From Aliitabrizicola sp031408575 (GTDB taxonomy: Bacteria; Pseudomonadota; Alphaproteobacteria; Rhodobacterales; Rhodobacteraceae), in assembly GCA_031408575.1 (NCBI GenBank), contig JANNWS010000009.1:1-9272 (forward strand): a stretch of DNA of 9,272 nucleotides, in the 5' to 3' direction. The notes under the pieces were generated by a model. That model was not told where the DNA came from. It searched no databases and worked only from the letters and a program-made list of their open reading frames with translations. Of this stretch, positions 1-6,727 are shown piece by piece; within the stretch, counting starts at the first letter, position 1; the number at the start of each line of letters is the position of its first letter. The translations under genes and the position numbers were made by a program.

Positions 1-1
1 G

Positions 2-91
2 CCAGCACCTGTTCCGCTGCCGGGTTCCCTTGGATTTCTCGCTGTCGGATTGGCGGCACTTGCCGCAAAAAGCCGGGCACGCCGCGCTTAA
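2..91 (+). CDS. C-terminal end of a VPLPA-CTERM (exosortase-sorted) protein, 5' truncated by the window edge
   Basis: Only the last 29 codons and the TAA stop (89-91) lie in the window. Read from base 2, the peptide starts PAP and shows the three-part layout of a PEP-CTERM-like sorting tail: the signature VPLPG (residues 4-8 of the visible part), a hydrophobic helix of about 16 residues rich in Leu, Ala and Gly, and a basic end (KSRARRA). In VPLPA-CTERM proteins of Rhodobacteraceae this tail is recognised by a dedicated exosortase (XrtD type) in the inner membrane, which cleaves near the motif and delivers the protein to the surface or an extracellular matrix. The mature domain is upstream and unseen, so its function cannot be given. 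A strong terminator starts 28 bases after the stop, which supports a real gene end on this strand. The frame and motif are seen directly; the sorting role is inferred from the family. Confidence 0.78.
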   Translation, partial: PAPVPLPGSLGFLAVGLAALAAKSRARRA

Positions 92-119
92 GAGGGCGTC
101 CCTATTTCTGATCGCTGAG

Positions 120-147
120 AAGGCCCGGAGCGATCCGGGCCTTTTTT
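120..147 (+). terminator. Intrinsic terminator of the VPLPA-CTERM gene
   Basis: A perfect 10-bp stem (AAGGCCCGGA, 120-129, with TCCGGGCCTT, 134-143) closes a GCGA loop, which fits the stable GNRA tetraloop class. It runs straight into an unbroken T tract (142-147). It lies 28 bases after the stop of the upstream gene and 76 bases before the ATG of the next one, so the flavoprotein gene probably has its own promoter. It is the only hairpin in the window with a proper T tract. Confidence 0.93.
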
Positions 148-223
148 CATGCCGCAGGCGCAATGCCGCACCGCCATTGCGCCGCCCTTGCGAATCCCCG
201 CCGGGCAGGGCAGCGTCCAGCGC

Positions 224-1300
224 ATGGAAACCGACTTTCTGATCATTGGCGGCGGGATTGCGGGCATCTCTGCCGCCGCCCGCCTGTCGCATCTTGGCCG
301 CGTCACGTTGATCGAGGCGGAATCCGCCCTCGGCCATCATGCCACGGGCCGGTCCGCTGCCCTTTACGAGCCGCATTATGGGCTGCCGCCTGTCGTGGCA
401 CTCAGCCTCGCGGCGGAAAGCTATTTCCGGGAGGCCCGGAACGTGCTTGCGCCCCGCGGCACAATGATCGTCGCGCGTGCCGATCAGAGGGCGCAATTCG
501 AAGATGACATCGCCGTCATGAACCTTGTGCCAGTATCGGTGGACGCGGCAAAAGCGCGGGTGCCGGTGCTGAACCCTGCGACCGTTGCCTTTGCCGCCAC
601 AGCCGATCATGCGTGGGATATCGACACCGATCTGTTGTTGCAGAACTTTGCGCGTGAGGCGCGCGGCAATGGCGCGCAAATCATCACCGGCGCGCGGGTT
701 TCAGCGATTGCGCGGGATGGTGCGGGCTGGCGTGTTACGACCCCAAAGGGCGATTTCGCGGGCGGCATGCTGATCAACGCAGCGGGGGCATGGGCCGATC
801 AGGTGGCGGCAATGGCCGGCATTCGCCCGCTGGGCTTGACGCCGCTGCGCCGGTCGATGGCGCGCATCCCGGCGCCCGGCGGGCATGATCCGCAGTCCTG
901 GCCGCAGATCTTCGGTGCAGGGGAAAGCTGGTATGCCAAGCCGGACGCAGGGGCGCTGCTGGTGTCGCCCGCCGAGGAACACCCGATGGACGCGCATGAT
1001 GCCTGGGCCGATGACATGGTTCTGGCCGAGGGTCTGGCGCGGTACGAAGAGATGATGACCGAACCGGTAACCCGGATGCTCTCGTCCTGGGCCGGTCTGC
1101 GGACCTTCACGCCAGACCGTGTGCTGGCCATTGGCCCCGACGTCGCAGCGGCATCATTCTTCTGGGTGGCGGGACAGGGCGGCTACGGCTTGCAGACCGC
1201 CCCCGCCGCCAGCGCGCTGGTGGCAGACCTGATCGCGGGCACCGTGCCGGCGCTGGATGCCGACATCGTTACAGCACTTGATCCGGCACGGTTCAGTTAG
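224..1300 (+). CDS. FAD-dependent D-amino-acid dehydrogenase-like protein (DauA/DAO family)
   Basis: This 358-residue soluble flavoprotein is predicted to oxidise an amino acid to the imino acid and pass electrons to a quinone or other acceptor, as D-arginine dehydrogenase DauA does. Seen: an N-terminal Rossmann motif GGGIAG (9-14) with Glu31 at the end of strand 2 for the ribose, the HATGRSAA flavin-contact motif (39-46), IDTD (133-136), NAAGAW (185-190), PLRRS (207-211), WYAKPDAG (236-243), WAGLR (289-293) and GQGGYG (317-322). Length and motif order match DauA throughout (about 375 residues). Compared from memory with the Pseudomonas enzyme, active-site Tyr53, Arg222, Tyr249 and Arg305 are kept (Tyr52, Arg210, Tyr237, Arg293), but His48 is Leu47 and Glu87, which favours cationic substrates, is Thr80. 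The substrate is therefore probably not D-arginine. The ATG at 224 is chosen because the Rossmann strand starts there; an in-frame ATG at 149 sits against the terminator T tract and would add 25 non-homologous residues. No convincing Shine-Dalgarno sequence is seen. Confidence 0.88.
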   Translation: METDFLIIGGGIAGISAAARLSHLGRVTLIEAESALGHHATGRSAALYEPHYGLPPVVALSLAAESYFREARNVLAPRGTMIVARADQRAQFEDDIAVMNLVPVSVDAAKARVPVLNPATVAFAATADHAWDIDTDLLLQNFAREARGNGAQIITGARVSAIARDGAGWRVTTPKGDFAGGMLINAAGAWADQVAAMAGIRPLGLTPLRRSMARIPAPGGHDPQSWPQIFGAGESWYAKPDAGALLVSPAEEHPMDAHDAWADDMVLAEGLARYEEMMTEPVTRMLSSWAGLRTFTPDRVLAIGPDVAAASFFWVAGQGGYGLQTAPAASALVADLIAGTVPALDADIVTALDPARFS

Positions 1301-1367
1301 TCCTGTGCGCGTGACGTTGCGGCCCGTCAGGACAACACTGTTCAAGCACCCGAAAGGCGGTGACCAA

Positions 1368-2162
1368 GTGAATCGACTGCTTCGTGCGCTGACCACCATT
1401 CTGCTTGTCGCGGGCCTTGCGGGCTGCGGCGGCGGGGGTGGCGGTGGCCCCGTTCGCCATCCGCAGGGCATTCCTGCGCAGTTCGGCGACGCGGATCCGC
1501 ATGACTGGCCGCGCGGGCTGTCGCCCTCGGACCACGCAATTCACGGTGTCGATGTCTCACGCTTTCAAGGTGATATAAACTGGTCTCAGGCCGCATCGGC
1601 GGGTGTGTCTTTTGCCTTCATCAAGGCGACCGAAGGCGGTGACCGGTTGGATCCTGCCTTCGCCGAAAACTGGCGTGGCGCGCGGCGGGCAGGCATCCCG
1701 CGCGGGGCCTATCACTTCTACTATTTCTGCCGCCCCGCATCCGAACAGGCCAAATGGTTCATCCAGAACGTCCCGCGCGAAGCAGGAGCGCTGCCGCCGG
1801 TGTTGGACATGGAATGGAACAGCACTTCACCCACCTGCCGGCTGCGTCCGGACCCTGAAACCGTCAGGTCCGAGGCCGCGGTTTTTCTGCGCGCCCTGAC
1901 CCGCCACTATGGCCAGCGCCCGCTGATCTACACCACGGTCGATTTCTGGGAACGCAACCAGATGTGGCGGCTGGATGGATATGAATTCTGGCTGCGGTCG
2001 GTCGCCGCACATCTGTCGGACAATTACGCGGGTCACCAATGGACGTTCTGGCAATATACGGGAACCGGCCTTGCTCCGGGCTTCAACGGCAAGGTTGACC
2101 TGAACGCCTTCGCCGGGTCGCAGGCGCAATGGGGCGACTGGGTAGGCCGCCGCAAGCAATAG
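1368..2162 (+). CDS. Lipoprotein with GH25 (Chalaropsis-type) lysozyme domain
   Basis: This 264-residue predicted lipoprotein should cleave the beta-1,4 bond between MurNAc and GlcNAc in peptidoglycan. The N-terminus is a lipoprotein signal: basic MNRLLR, a hydrophobic stretch and lipobox LAGC, with Cys20 as the acylated residue. Seven glycines follow, then a Pro/Asp-rich linker to about residue 57. The GH25 domain spans about 58-250: HGVDVSRFQG (59-68, catalytic-site Asp62), FIKATEG (84-90), GAYHFYYF (113-120), VLDMEW (145-150, Asp147 and catalytic Glu149), PLIYTT (185-190) and FWQYTGTG (227-234), ending with VDLNAF. All expected acidic residues are present, so an active muramidase is likely. 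Cys121 and Cys157 could form a disulfide in the periplasm. The start is the GTG at 1368, with AAAGG about 10 bases upstream and the signal peptide beginning there; in-frame ATG codons further up would bury the signal and overlap the previous gene. It lies 67 bases after the flavoprotein gene and may be co-transcribed. Confidence 0.9.
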   Translation: MNRLLRALTTILLVAGLAGCGGGGGGGPVRHPQGIPAQFGDADPHDWPRGLSPSDHAIHGVDVSRFQGDINWSQAASAGVSFAFIKATEGGDRLDPAFAENWRGARRAGIPRGAYHFYYFCRPASEQAKWFIQNVPREAGALPPVLDMEWNSTSPTCRLRPDPETVRSEAAVFLRALTRHYGQRPLIYTTVDFWERNQMWRLDGYEFWLRSVAAHLSDNYAGHQWTFWQYTGTGLAPGFNGKVDLNAFAGSQAQWGDWVGRRKQ

Positions 2163-2209
2163 GCGCGCGCGACGTCATGCTTCTTTTCGGCTTAAATACT
2201 CCGGGGGCT

Positions 2210-2227
2210 GCGGGGGCTGGCCCCCGC
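2210..2227. terminator. GC-rich hairpin between convergent genes, possible bidirectional terminator
   Basis: GCGGGGGC (2210-2217) pairs perfectly with GCCCCCGC (2220-2227); the two-base spacer means about 7 pairs with a 4-base loop in practice. It lies in the 79-bp gap between the lysozyme gene (stop 2162) and the leftward dehydrogenase gene (stop 2242). There is no strong T tract on either side (TTCTGTCTG to the right), so termination is inferred from position and stem strength. The bases just before it, TTAAATACTCCGGGGG (2192-2207), look like a motif I remember recurring downstream of genes in Rhodobacteraceae. Confidence 0.5.
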
Positions 2228-2241
2228 TTCTGTCTGTCCAG

Positions 2242-4737
2242 CTATCCGTCAAGACGGATGCGGGCATTCGTCGGATCGAACGGGCTGTCTTCCACCACGG
2301 CTGCGTCCCAAAGCTGCCGCAGCATCCGCACCTGCAACTTCTGCCCTACCTCGGCAAGATCGGTGCGGACATAGCCCATGCCGATCTGCTTGTTGAAGGC
2401 CACCGAATAGCCACCTGACGTCAGCCGCCCGATCTTGGCGCCATCATGAATCAGCGCCTCCTTGCCCCAGGGATCGGTGTCAGGCGGTCCGTCGATCAGA
2501 AGCGTCACGCATTTGCTGCGGATTCCGGTGGCCAGCATCGCCGCCTTGCCGTGAAACTCTTTGCCAAGGTCGACGAACCGGTCCAGCCCCGCTTCGAGAG
2601 GTGTCGCGTCGCGGCCCAGTTCGGTCCCGAAGGCACGATAGGATTTTTCCTGCCGCAACCAGTTTTGCGCCCGCGCGCCAACCAGTTTCATGCCATGTTT
2701 CGCCCCTGCCTGCTGCAACAGATCCCACAGGTAGCGCTGCATCTCGATCGGGTGGTGCAACTCCCATCCCAACTCACCGGTATAGGCCACGCGGATTGCG
2801 TTGACCGGACACATTCCAAGCTCGATCCTGCGGGCCGACAGCCAGGGGAAGCGTTTGTTCGACAGCACTGTGGCCGGGTCGGCGTCCTTGACGATCTCTT
2901 GCAGGATGGCGCGGCTTGTGGGCCCGGCAAGGGCAAAGACGCCCCATTGGCTGGTAACATCGTGAATGTCGATCGCACCGAATTTCTGGACCATGTCTTG
3001 AGCGCATTTGCGCAGGTAGTCGGCATCATAAGCGGTCCAGGCCCCGGCAGAGACAAGGTAATATTCCTGTTCAGCCAGCCGGACGATTGTGTATTCGGTG
3101 CGCGTGGTCCCGGCGGGCGTCAGCGCATATGTCAGGTTGATGCGGCCCACCGCGGGCAGCTTGTTGGTGGTGAACCAATCCAGAAAGGCCGTCGCGCCCG
3201 GCCCGCGCAACAGGTGCTTGGTAAACGCTGTGGCGTCGATAAGGCCGGCGGTTTCGCGCACGGCCCTCGCCTCGGCAACCGCATAGGGCCACCATGCGCC
3301 GCGCCGGAAGCTGCGGCTGTCATGGTCAAAGGTTTCGGACGCATCCTTTGGCCCATAGTAGTTCGGGCGCTCCCAGCCGTTGACCTGACCGAACTGCGCG
3401 CCCAGCGCCTTCTGGCGGTCATAGACCGGGGCGGTGCGCAGCGGCCGGCAGGCGGGTCGTTCCTCATCCGGGTGATGCAGGATGAAGACGTGGTCGTAAC
3501 ATTCCTCGTTCTTGCGCGCCGCATACTCGGTCGTGATCCACGAGCCGTAGCGCCGGGGGTCAAGCGAGGCCATGTCGATCTCGGCCTCGCCTTCGGTCAT
3601 CATCTGCGCCAGGTAATGCCCGACGCCCCCCGCCGCCGTGATGCCAAAGCTGAATCCTTCGGCCAGCCACATGTTGCGCAGGCCGGGGGCGGGGCCGACC
3701 AGCGGGTTGCCGTCGGGGGTATAGCAGATCGGCCCATTGAAATCGTCTTTCAGGCCCACGGTTTCAGAGCTGGGCAGGCGGTGGATCATCGACATGTATT
3801 CCGCCTCGATCCGTTCCAGATCCAGTGGGAACAGGTCGGCGCGGAACGACGGCGGCACATCATACAGGAACCGCGCCGGGGCGTTCTTTTCATAGGGGCC
3901 AAGAATCCAGCCGCCGCGTTCCTCGCGCACATACCATTTCGCATCGGCATCGCGCAGGACCGGGTGCTGCGGGTTGGTCTTGCGCCATTCGACAAGCGAG
4001 GGATCAGGTTCGGTGACGATATACTGATGCTCGACCGGAATGGCCGGTATCTTGATGCCCAAAAGCCGCGCCGTGCGCTGCGCGTGGTTGCCGGTGGCGG
4101 TCACCACATGTTCGGCATGGATAGTGAAGGTGTCTTCCGACGCCACCAGATTGCCACCCTGTTCCACCATCCGCGCACAGGTGACGATCCACTCGTCGCC
4201 GGTCCAGAAATAGCCGTTCACCTGAACCTTGCGTTCAAACCGCGCGCCAAACTGCCGCGCGCCCTTGGCCATCGCCTGCGTTACGTCAGCGGGGTTGATG
4301 TAGCCGTCCTGCGGGTGGAACAGCGCACCCTTCAGATCATCGGTCCGCACCAGCGGCCAGCGATCCTTGATGTCCTTGGGGGTCAGAAATTCGTGATACA
4401 CATCCGCCGTTTCCGCCACGGTAGAATACAGCATGTATTCATCCATCCGCGCATCGGTCTGCGCCATACGCAGGTTGCCCACCACATAGAAGCCGGGGTT
4501 AAGGCCCGTTTCCGCCTCCAGCGACTTGTAGAAATCGACGCTGTATTTGTGGATGTGCGTGGTCGCGTACCCCATGTTGAAGAGGGGCAGCAGACCCGCC
4601 GCGTGCCAGGTGGAACCGGCGGTCAATTCGTCCCGCTCGACCAGCATGGTGTCCCACCCGGCCTTGGCCAGATGATAGGCAATGCCGGTTCCGACTGCGC
4701 CACCACCGACGACCAGCGCTTTGACGTGGATTCTCAT
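2242..4737 (-). CDS. Dimethylglycine/sarcosine dehydrogenase-like flavoprotein with GcvT domain
   Basis: This 831-residue cytoplasmic enzyme probably demethylates an N-methylated amino acid (dimethylglycine, sarcosine or similar), using FAD to make the iminium and tetrahydrofolate to catch the one-carbon unit. Seen in order: Rossmann motif VVGGGAVGTG (9-18) with Glu34; AGSTWHAAGL (40-49), whose His45 matches the histidine that binds FAD covalently in mammalian DMGDH and SARDH; PVEHQYIVTE (234-243); WILGPYEKN (277-285); GFSFGITAAGGVG (361-373) at the end of the DAO domain; a linker domain of about 60 residues (RRYGSW 395-400); then the GcvT-like folate domain (about 440-730), with Glu548 and YTGELGWE (652-659), and a GcvT C-terminal barrel to the end. 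Length and architecture match DMGDH (about 830-860 residues in full), not DmdA, which lacks the FAD half. The exact substrate cannot be settled from sequence. The ATG at 4737 has GGAG nine bases upstream. The gene is monocistronic, convergent with the lysozyme gene and divergent from the DUF2946-like gene; a palindrome lies about 90 bases upstream. Confidence 0.92.
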   Translation of the reverse strand: MRIHVKALVVGGGAVGTGIAYHLAKAGWDTMLVERDELTAGSTWHAAGLLPLFNMGYATTHIHKYSVDFYKSLEAETGLNPGFYVVGNLRMAQTDARMDEYMLYSTVAETADVYHEFLTPKDIKDRWPLVRTDDLKGALFHPQDGYINPADVTQAMAKGARQFGARFERKVQVNGYFWTGDEWIVTCARMVEQGGNLVASEDTFTIHAEHVVTATGNHAQRTARLLGIKIPAIPVEHQYIVTEPDPSLVEWRKTNPQHPVLRDADAKWYVREERGGWILGPYEKNAPARFLYDVPPSFRADLFPLDLERIEAEYMSMIHRLPSSETVGLKDDFNGPICYTPDGNPLVGPAPGLRNMWLAEGFSFGITAAGGVGHYLAQMMTEGEAEIDMASLDPRRYGSWITTEYAARKNEECYDHVFILHHPDEERPACRPLRTAPVYDRQKALGAQFGQVNGWERPNYYGPKDASETFDHDSRSFRRGAWWPYAVAEARAVRETAGLIDATAFTKHLLRGPGATAFLDWFTTNKLPAVGRINLTYALTPAGTTRTEYTIVRLAEQEYYLVSAGAWTAYDADYLRKCAQDMVQKFGAIDIHDVTSQWGVFALAGPTSRAILQEIVKDADPATVLSNKRFPWLSARRIELGMCPVNAIRVAYTGELGWELHHPIEMQRYLWDLLQQAGAKHGMKLVGARAQNWLRQEKSYRAFGTELGRDATPLEAGLDRFVDLGKEFHGKAAMLATGIRSKCVTLLIDGPPDTDPWGKEALIHDGAKIGRLTSGGYSVAFNKQIGMGYVRTDLAEVGQKLQVRMLRQLWDAAVVEDSPFDPTNARIRLDG

Positions 4738-4827
4738 GGCGGCAGACTCCGTTCCGGATGCTCGCCTTCATAAATGCCTGAACGCGGCCGCAAGGTGCAA
4801 GATGACCCGACCATTGCCAGACAAAAA

Positions 4828-4860
4828 CGACATGGCGCCATGTCGGCTGCCTGACATGGC
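4828..4860. promoter_or_regulatory. Operator candidate: 18-bp perfect palindrome plus a third half-site
   Basis: CGACATGGCGCCATGTCG (4828-4845) is its own reverse complement over 18 bases. The half-site GACATGGC occurs again in direct orientation at 4853-4860, exactly 24 bases (about two helical turns) from its first copy at 4829-4836, and a degenerate half-site GCCAGACA lies at 4816-4823. The array is in the 160-bp region between the divergent dehydrogenase and DUF2946-like genes. Such a layout is typical of a dimeric regulator with cooperative sites. The regulator is not in the window and the motif matches no box I recognise. The repeats are seen directly; binding is inferred. Confidence 0.6.
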
Positions 4861-4890
4861 TTGACCAAAGGGCCTGCCCGACTGTAGCCC
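4861..4890 (+). promoter_or_regulatory. Weak candidate promoter for the DUF2946-like/PepSY unit
   Basis: TTGACC (4861-4866) is a 5-of-6 match to a sigma-70 -35 box and directly abuts the extra half-site GACATGGC. A -10 at the right distance is poor: TAGCCC (4885-4890, 18-base spacer). If it is used, transcription would start at or next to the ATG at 4898, giving a nearly leaderless mRNA, which would fit the absence of a Shine-Dalgarno sequence there. Low confidence because the -10 is weak. Confidence 0.25.
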
Positions 4891-4897
4891 ATAGATC

Positions 4898-5284
4898 ATG
4901 CCAGCCGCGCACCTGATCCGCTGTTTCTTGCACCGCGCTGCCGTTCTGGCGATGCTGTTGCCGTTCCTGGCGCTGTCAGCCCTGCCCTCGGGGTTCATGC
5001 CCATGACATCGGGCGATGGGACACTGACGCTGGTTCTGTGTACGCCCGACGGCCCCCAGGAACTGACGGTTGACCTCGGCACTGGCAATGGCACCGATGC
5101 CGCGAAGGCGCGGGGCTGCCCGTGGGCGTTGGCCCATGCCGCGTTTCTGACGCCGGTTCAGCCGCCTGCACCCACCGCAGCGCTGCTGTTGGTGCGGGCC
5201 GATCCGTCAACGCAGGCGACCCATCTTCGTCCTGCGTCCCTGCCCGTCCGCATCGCGGCCCGTGCGCCGCCCTCTCTGGTCTGA
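4898..5284 (+). CDS. Small exported DUF2946-like protein
   Basis: A 128-residue protein of unknown function, probably in the periplasm or anchored by its N-terminus. Residues about 8-30 form a signal-type segment: basic start (HLIRCFLHR), hydrophobic core (AVLAMLLPFLALSA), then LPSGFMPM (29-36). The motif PSGFMP followed about ten residues later by LVLCT (45-49), a later GCPWALAHAA (73-82) and the end RAPPSL resemble DUF2946 proteins, which are commonly encoded beside TonB receptors or PepSY membrane proteins. Cys48, Cys74 and His80 could bind metal, but that is a guess from composition. The ATG at 4898 has no clear Shine-Dalgarno sequence; an in-frame ATG at 4949 is possible but would remove the basic N-region of the signal. 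It is followed after 40 bases by the PepSY-TM gene on the same strand, so the two are probably one transcript. No Fur-, Irr- or RirA-like A+T-rich box is visible upstream. The family call is from memory of motifs. Confidence 0.68.
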   Translation: MPAAHLIRCFLHRAAVLAMLLPFLALSALPSGFMPMTSGDGTLTLVLCTPDGPQELTVDLGTGNGTDAAKARGCPWALAHAAFLTPVQPPAPTAALLLVRADPSTQATHLRPASLPVRIAARAPPSLV

Positions 5285-5324
5285 TTGTCGACTCAAGAAA
5301 TCGATCTTCAGCCAAGGACGCTTT

Positions 5325-6722
5325 ATGATGGACCTGATCCAGCCCGAACGCGCATCGCGCGCCGAACCTTTCTACTTCGCCGCCTGGCGGTGGCATTTCT
5401 ATGCGGGGCTTTTCGTTGCCCCCTTCCTTGTCATGCTGGCCCTGACGGGCCTGTTGATGCTGTATCTCAGCGCCTTTGTCGGCCTGAACGGCGCACGGAT
5501 GGGCGTCGATCCGGCAGGCGCGGCCCAACCCGTATCGACCCTCGCCGCCGCGGTGACGGCCACAGTGCCAAACGGTCGCGTCGTGCAATACATCGAGCCG
5601 CTGTCACCGGCCCATGTCGCGGTGTTTCGAGTCGAAGCGGGCGAGGCCGCGACTGCCGTGCAGGTGAACCCCTACACCGCGCAGATTGTCGGCACGTCGG
5701 ACTGGGACGGCGGCTGGTATGCCTTCGCCAGCGACATCCACGGCTCGCTGCTGCTGGGCGACACCGGCGACCGCTTGATCGAGATTGCAGCGGGGTTCGG
5801 CGTGGTCCTGATCGTGACCGGGCTTTATCTGTGGTGGCCAAGGGGCAGTGCGGGTCTGGGTGCCGCGCTGATCCCGAACCTGGCCGCGCGCGGGCGTGCC
5901 TTGTGGAAATCGCTGCACCAGACGCTGAGCATCTGGCTGTCGGCGCTGCTTTTGGTGTTCCTGATCTCGGGCATGTCGTGGACGGGGATCTGGGGCGGCA
6001 AACTGGTGCAGGCCTGGAGCACCTTTCCGGCCGAAAAGTGGGACAGTGTTCCGTTGTCGGACAAGACCCATGCCGATATGAACCACGGCGCGCTGAAAGA
6101 AGTGCCGTGGGGGCTGGAGCAGACACCGCTGCCCGCATCAGGCTCTGCGGCGGGGGCAACCGGCCTGCCGGAAGGAACTCCGGTTACGCTGGACACCGTG
6201 GCGGGTTTTGCCCGCACGCTGGGGTTCAATGGGCGCTTTCAGATCAACCTTCCCGCCGATGAAACCGGCGTCTGGACGATCACCCACGATTCGATGAGCA
6301 ATGACGGAAACGACCCGTCTGCGGACCGCACGATCCACCTTGACCAATACACCGGCAAGGTTCTGGCCAATGTCGGCTACGCAGATTACGCGGCCTATGC
6401 CAAGGCGATGGCATACGGCATCGCGTTCCACGAAGGCGACATGGGGGTGTGGAATCTGGCCCTGAACGCGACCTTCTGCCTGTCGGTGATCTTCATGGCG
6501 GTGTCGGGCCTTGTGATGTGGTGGAAACGCCGCCCCGAAGGTGCGTCGCGCCTTGCCGCCCCGCCGCTGCCGGTGGATCTGCCGATGTGGAAGGGTGCGG
6601 TCTTTCTGGGGTTGCTGGTGTCGCTGGCCTTTCCGCTGGTCGGGCTGACGCTGCTTGCTGTGATGGCGTTCGATCTGCTGGTGCTGGGGCGGTTGCCGCG
6701 CCTGCGCCGCGCATTGTCCTGA
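5325..6722 (+). CDS. PepSY-associated TM (PiuB-like) inner-membrane protein
   Basis: This 465-residue inner-membrane protein belongs to the PepSY-TM family, implicated in iron, siderophore or other metal acquisition and thought to act as membrane electron carriers in some members; substrate unknown here. Membrane segments: about 27-51, 153-172 (ending YLWWP), 202-223, 379-400 (ending VMWWKRRP) and 423-454, the last long enough for a hairpin. Two soluble regions, about 52-150 and 224-378, should face the periplasm and hold the PepSY-like repeats; VQVNPYTAQIVGT (112-124) and IHLDQYTGKVLANVGYAD (337-354) are the matching beta-strand motifs. Histidines at membrane edges, His24 (WRWHFYAG), His139 (DIHGSLLLG), His198 (SLHQTLSIW) and His369 (AFHEGDMG), are family-conserved positions and candidate haem or metal ligands. 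The start at 5325 has AAGGA six bases upstream (the next codon is also ATG); an earlier in-frame ATG at 5262 would overlap the previous gene. It lies 40 bases after the DUF2946-like gene and converges on panC. Confidence 0.9.
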   Translation: MMDLIQPERASRAEPFYFAAWRWHFYAGLFVAPFLVMLALTGLLMLYLSAFVGLNGARMGVDPAGAAQPVSTLAAAVTATVPNGRVVQYIEPLSPAHVAVFRVEAGEAATAVQVNPYTAQIVGTSDWDGGWYAFASDIHGSLLLGDTGDRLIEIAAGFGVVLIVTGLYLWWPRGSAGLGAALIPNLAARGRALWKSLHQTLSIWLSALLLVFLISGMSWTGIWGGKLVQAWSTFPAEKWDSVPLSDKTHADMNHGALKEVPWGLEQTPLPASGSAAGATGLPEGTPVTLDTVAGFARTLGFNGRFQINLPADETGVWTITHDSMSNDGNDPSADRTIHLDQYTGKVLANVGYADYAAYAKAMAYGIAFHEGDMGVWNLALNATFCLSVIFMAVSGLVMWWKRRPEGASRLAAPPLPVDLPMWKGAVFLGLLVSLAFPLVGLTLLAVMAFDLLVLGRLPRLRRALS

Positions 6723-6727
6723 AACGT

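Noticed and set aside
149..223. Upstream ATG for the DauA-like protein
   Set aside because: It lies immediately after the terminator T tract and would put 25 unrelated residues before the Rossmann strand.
1257..1367. Upstream start for the GH25 lipoprotein
   Set aside because: It overlaps the previous gene and would place 37 residues in front of a clear lipoprotein signal peptide.
2242..4737. DMSP demethylase (DmdA) as identity for the GcvT-containing protein
   Set aside because: DmdA lacks the FAD half; this protein has a full DAO domain with WHAAG and the architecture of dimethylglycine/sarcosine dehydrogenases.
2446..4773. A 775-codon open frame on the + strand opposite the dehydrogenase gene
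   Set aside because: It is antisense to a protein with complete DAO/GcvT motifs. High GC and codon bias remove stop codons from the opposite frame; the translated product is Arg/Gly/His-rich with no recognisable motif.
5262..5324. Upstream ATG for the PepSY-TM protein
   Set aside because: It overlaps the end of the DUF2946-like gene; the ATG at 5325 has AAGGA at proper distance.
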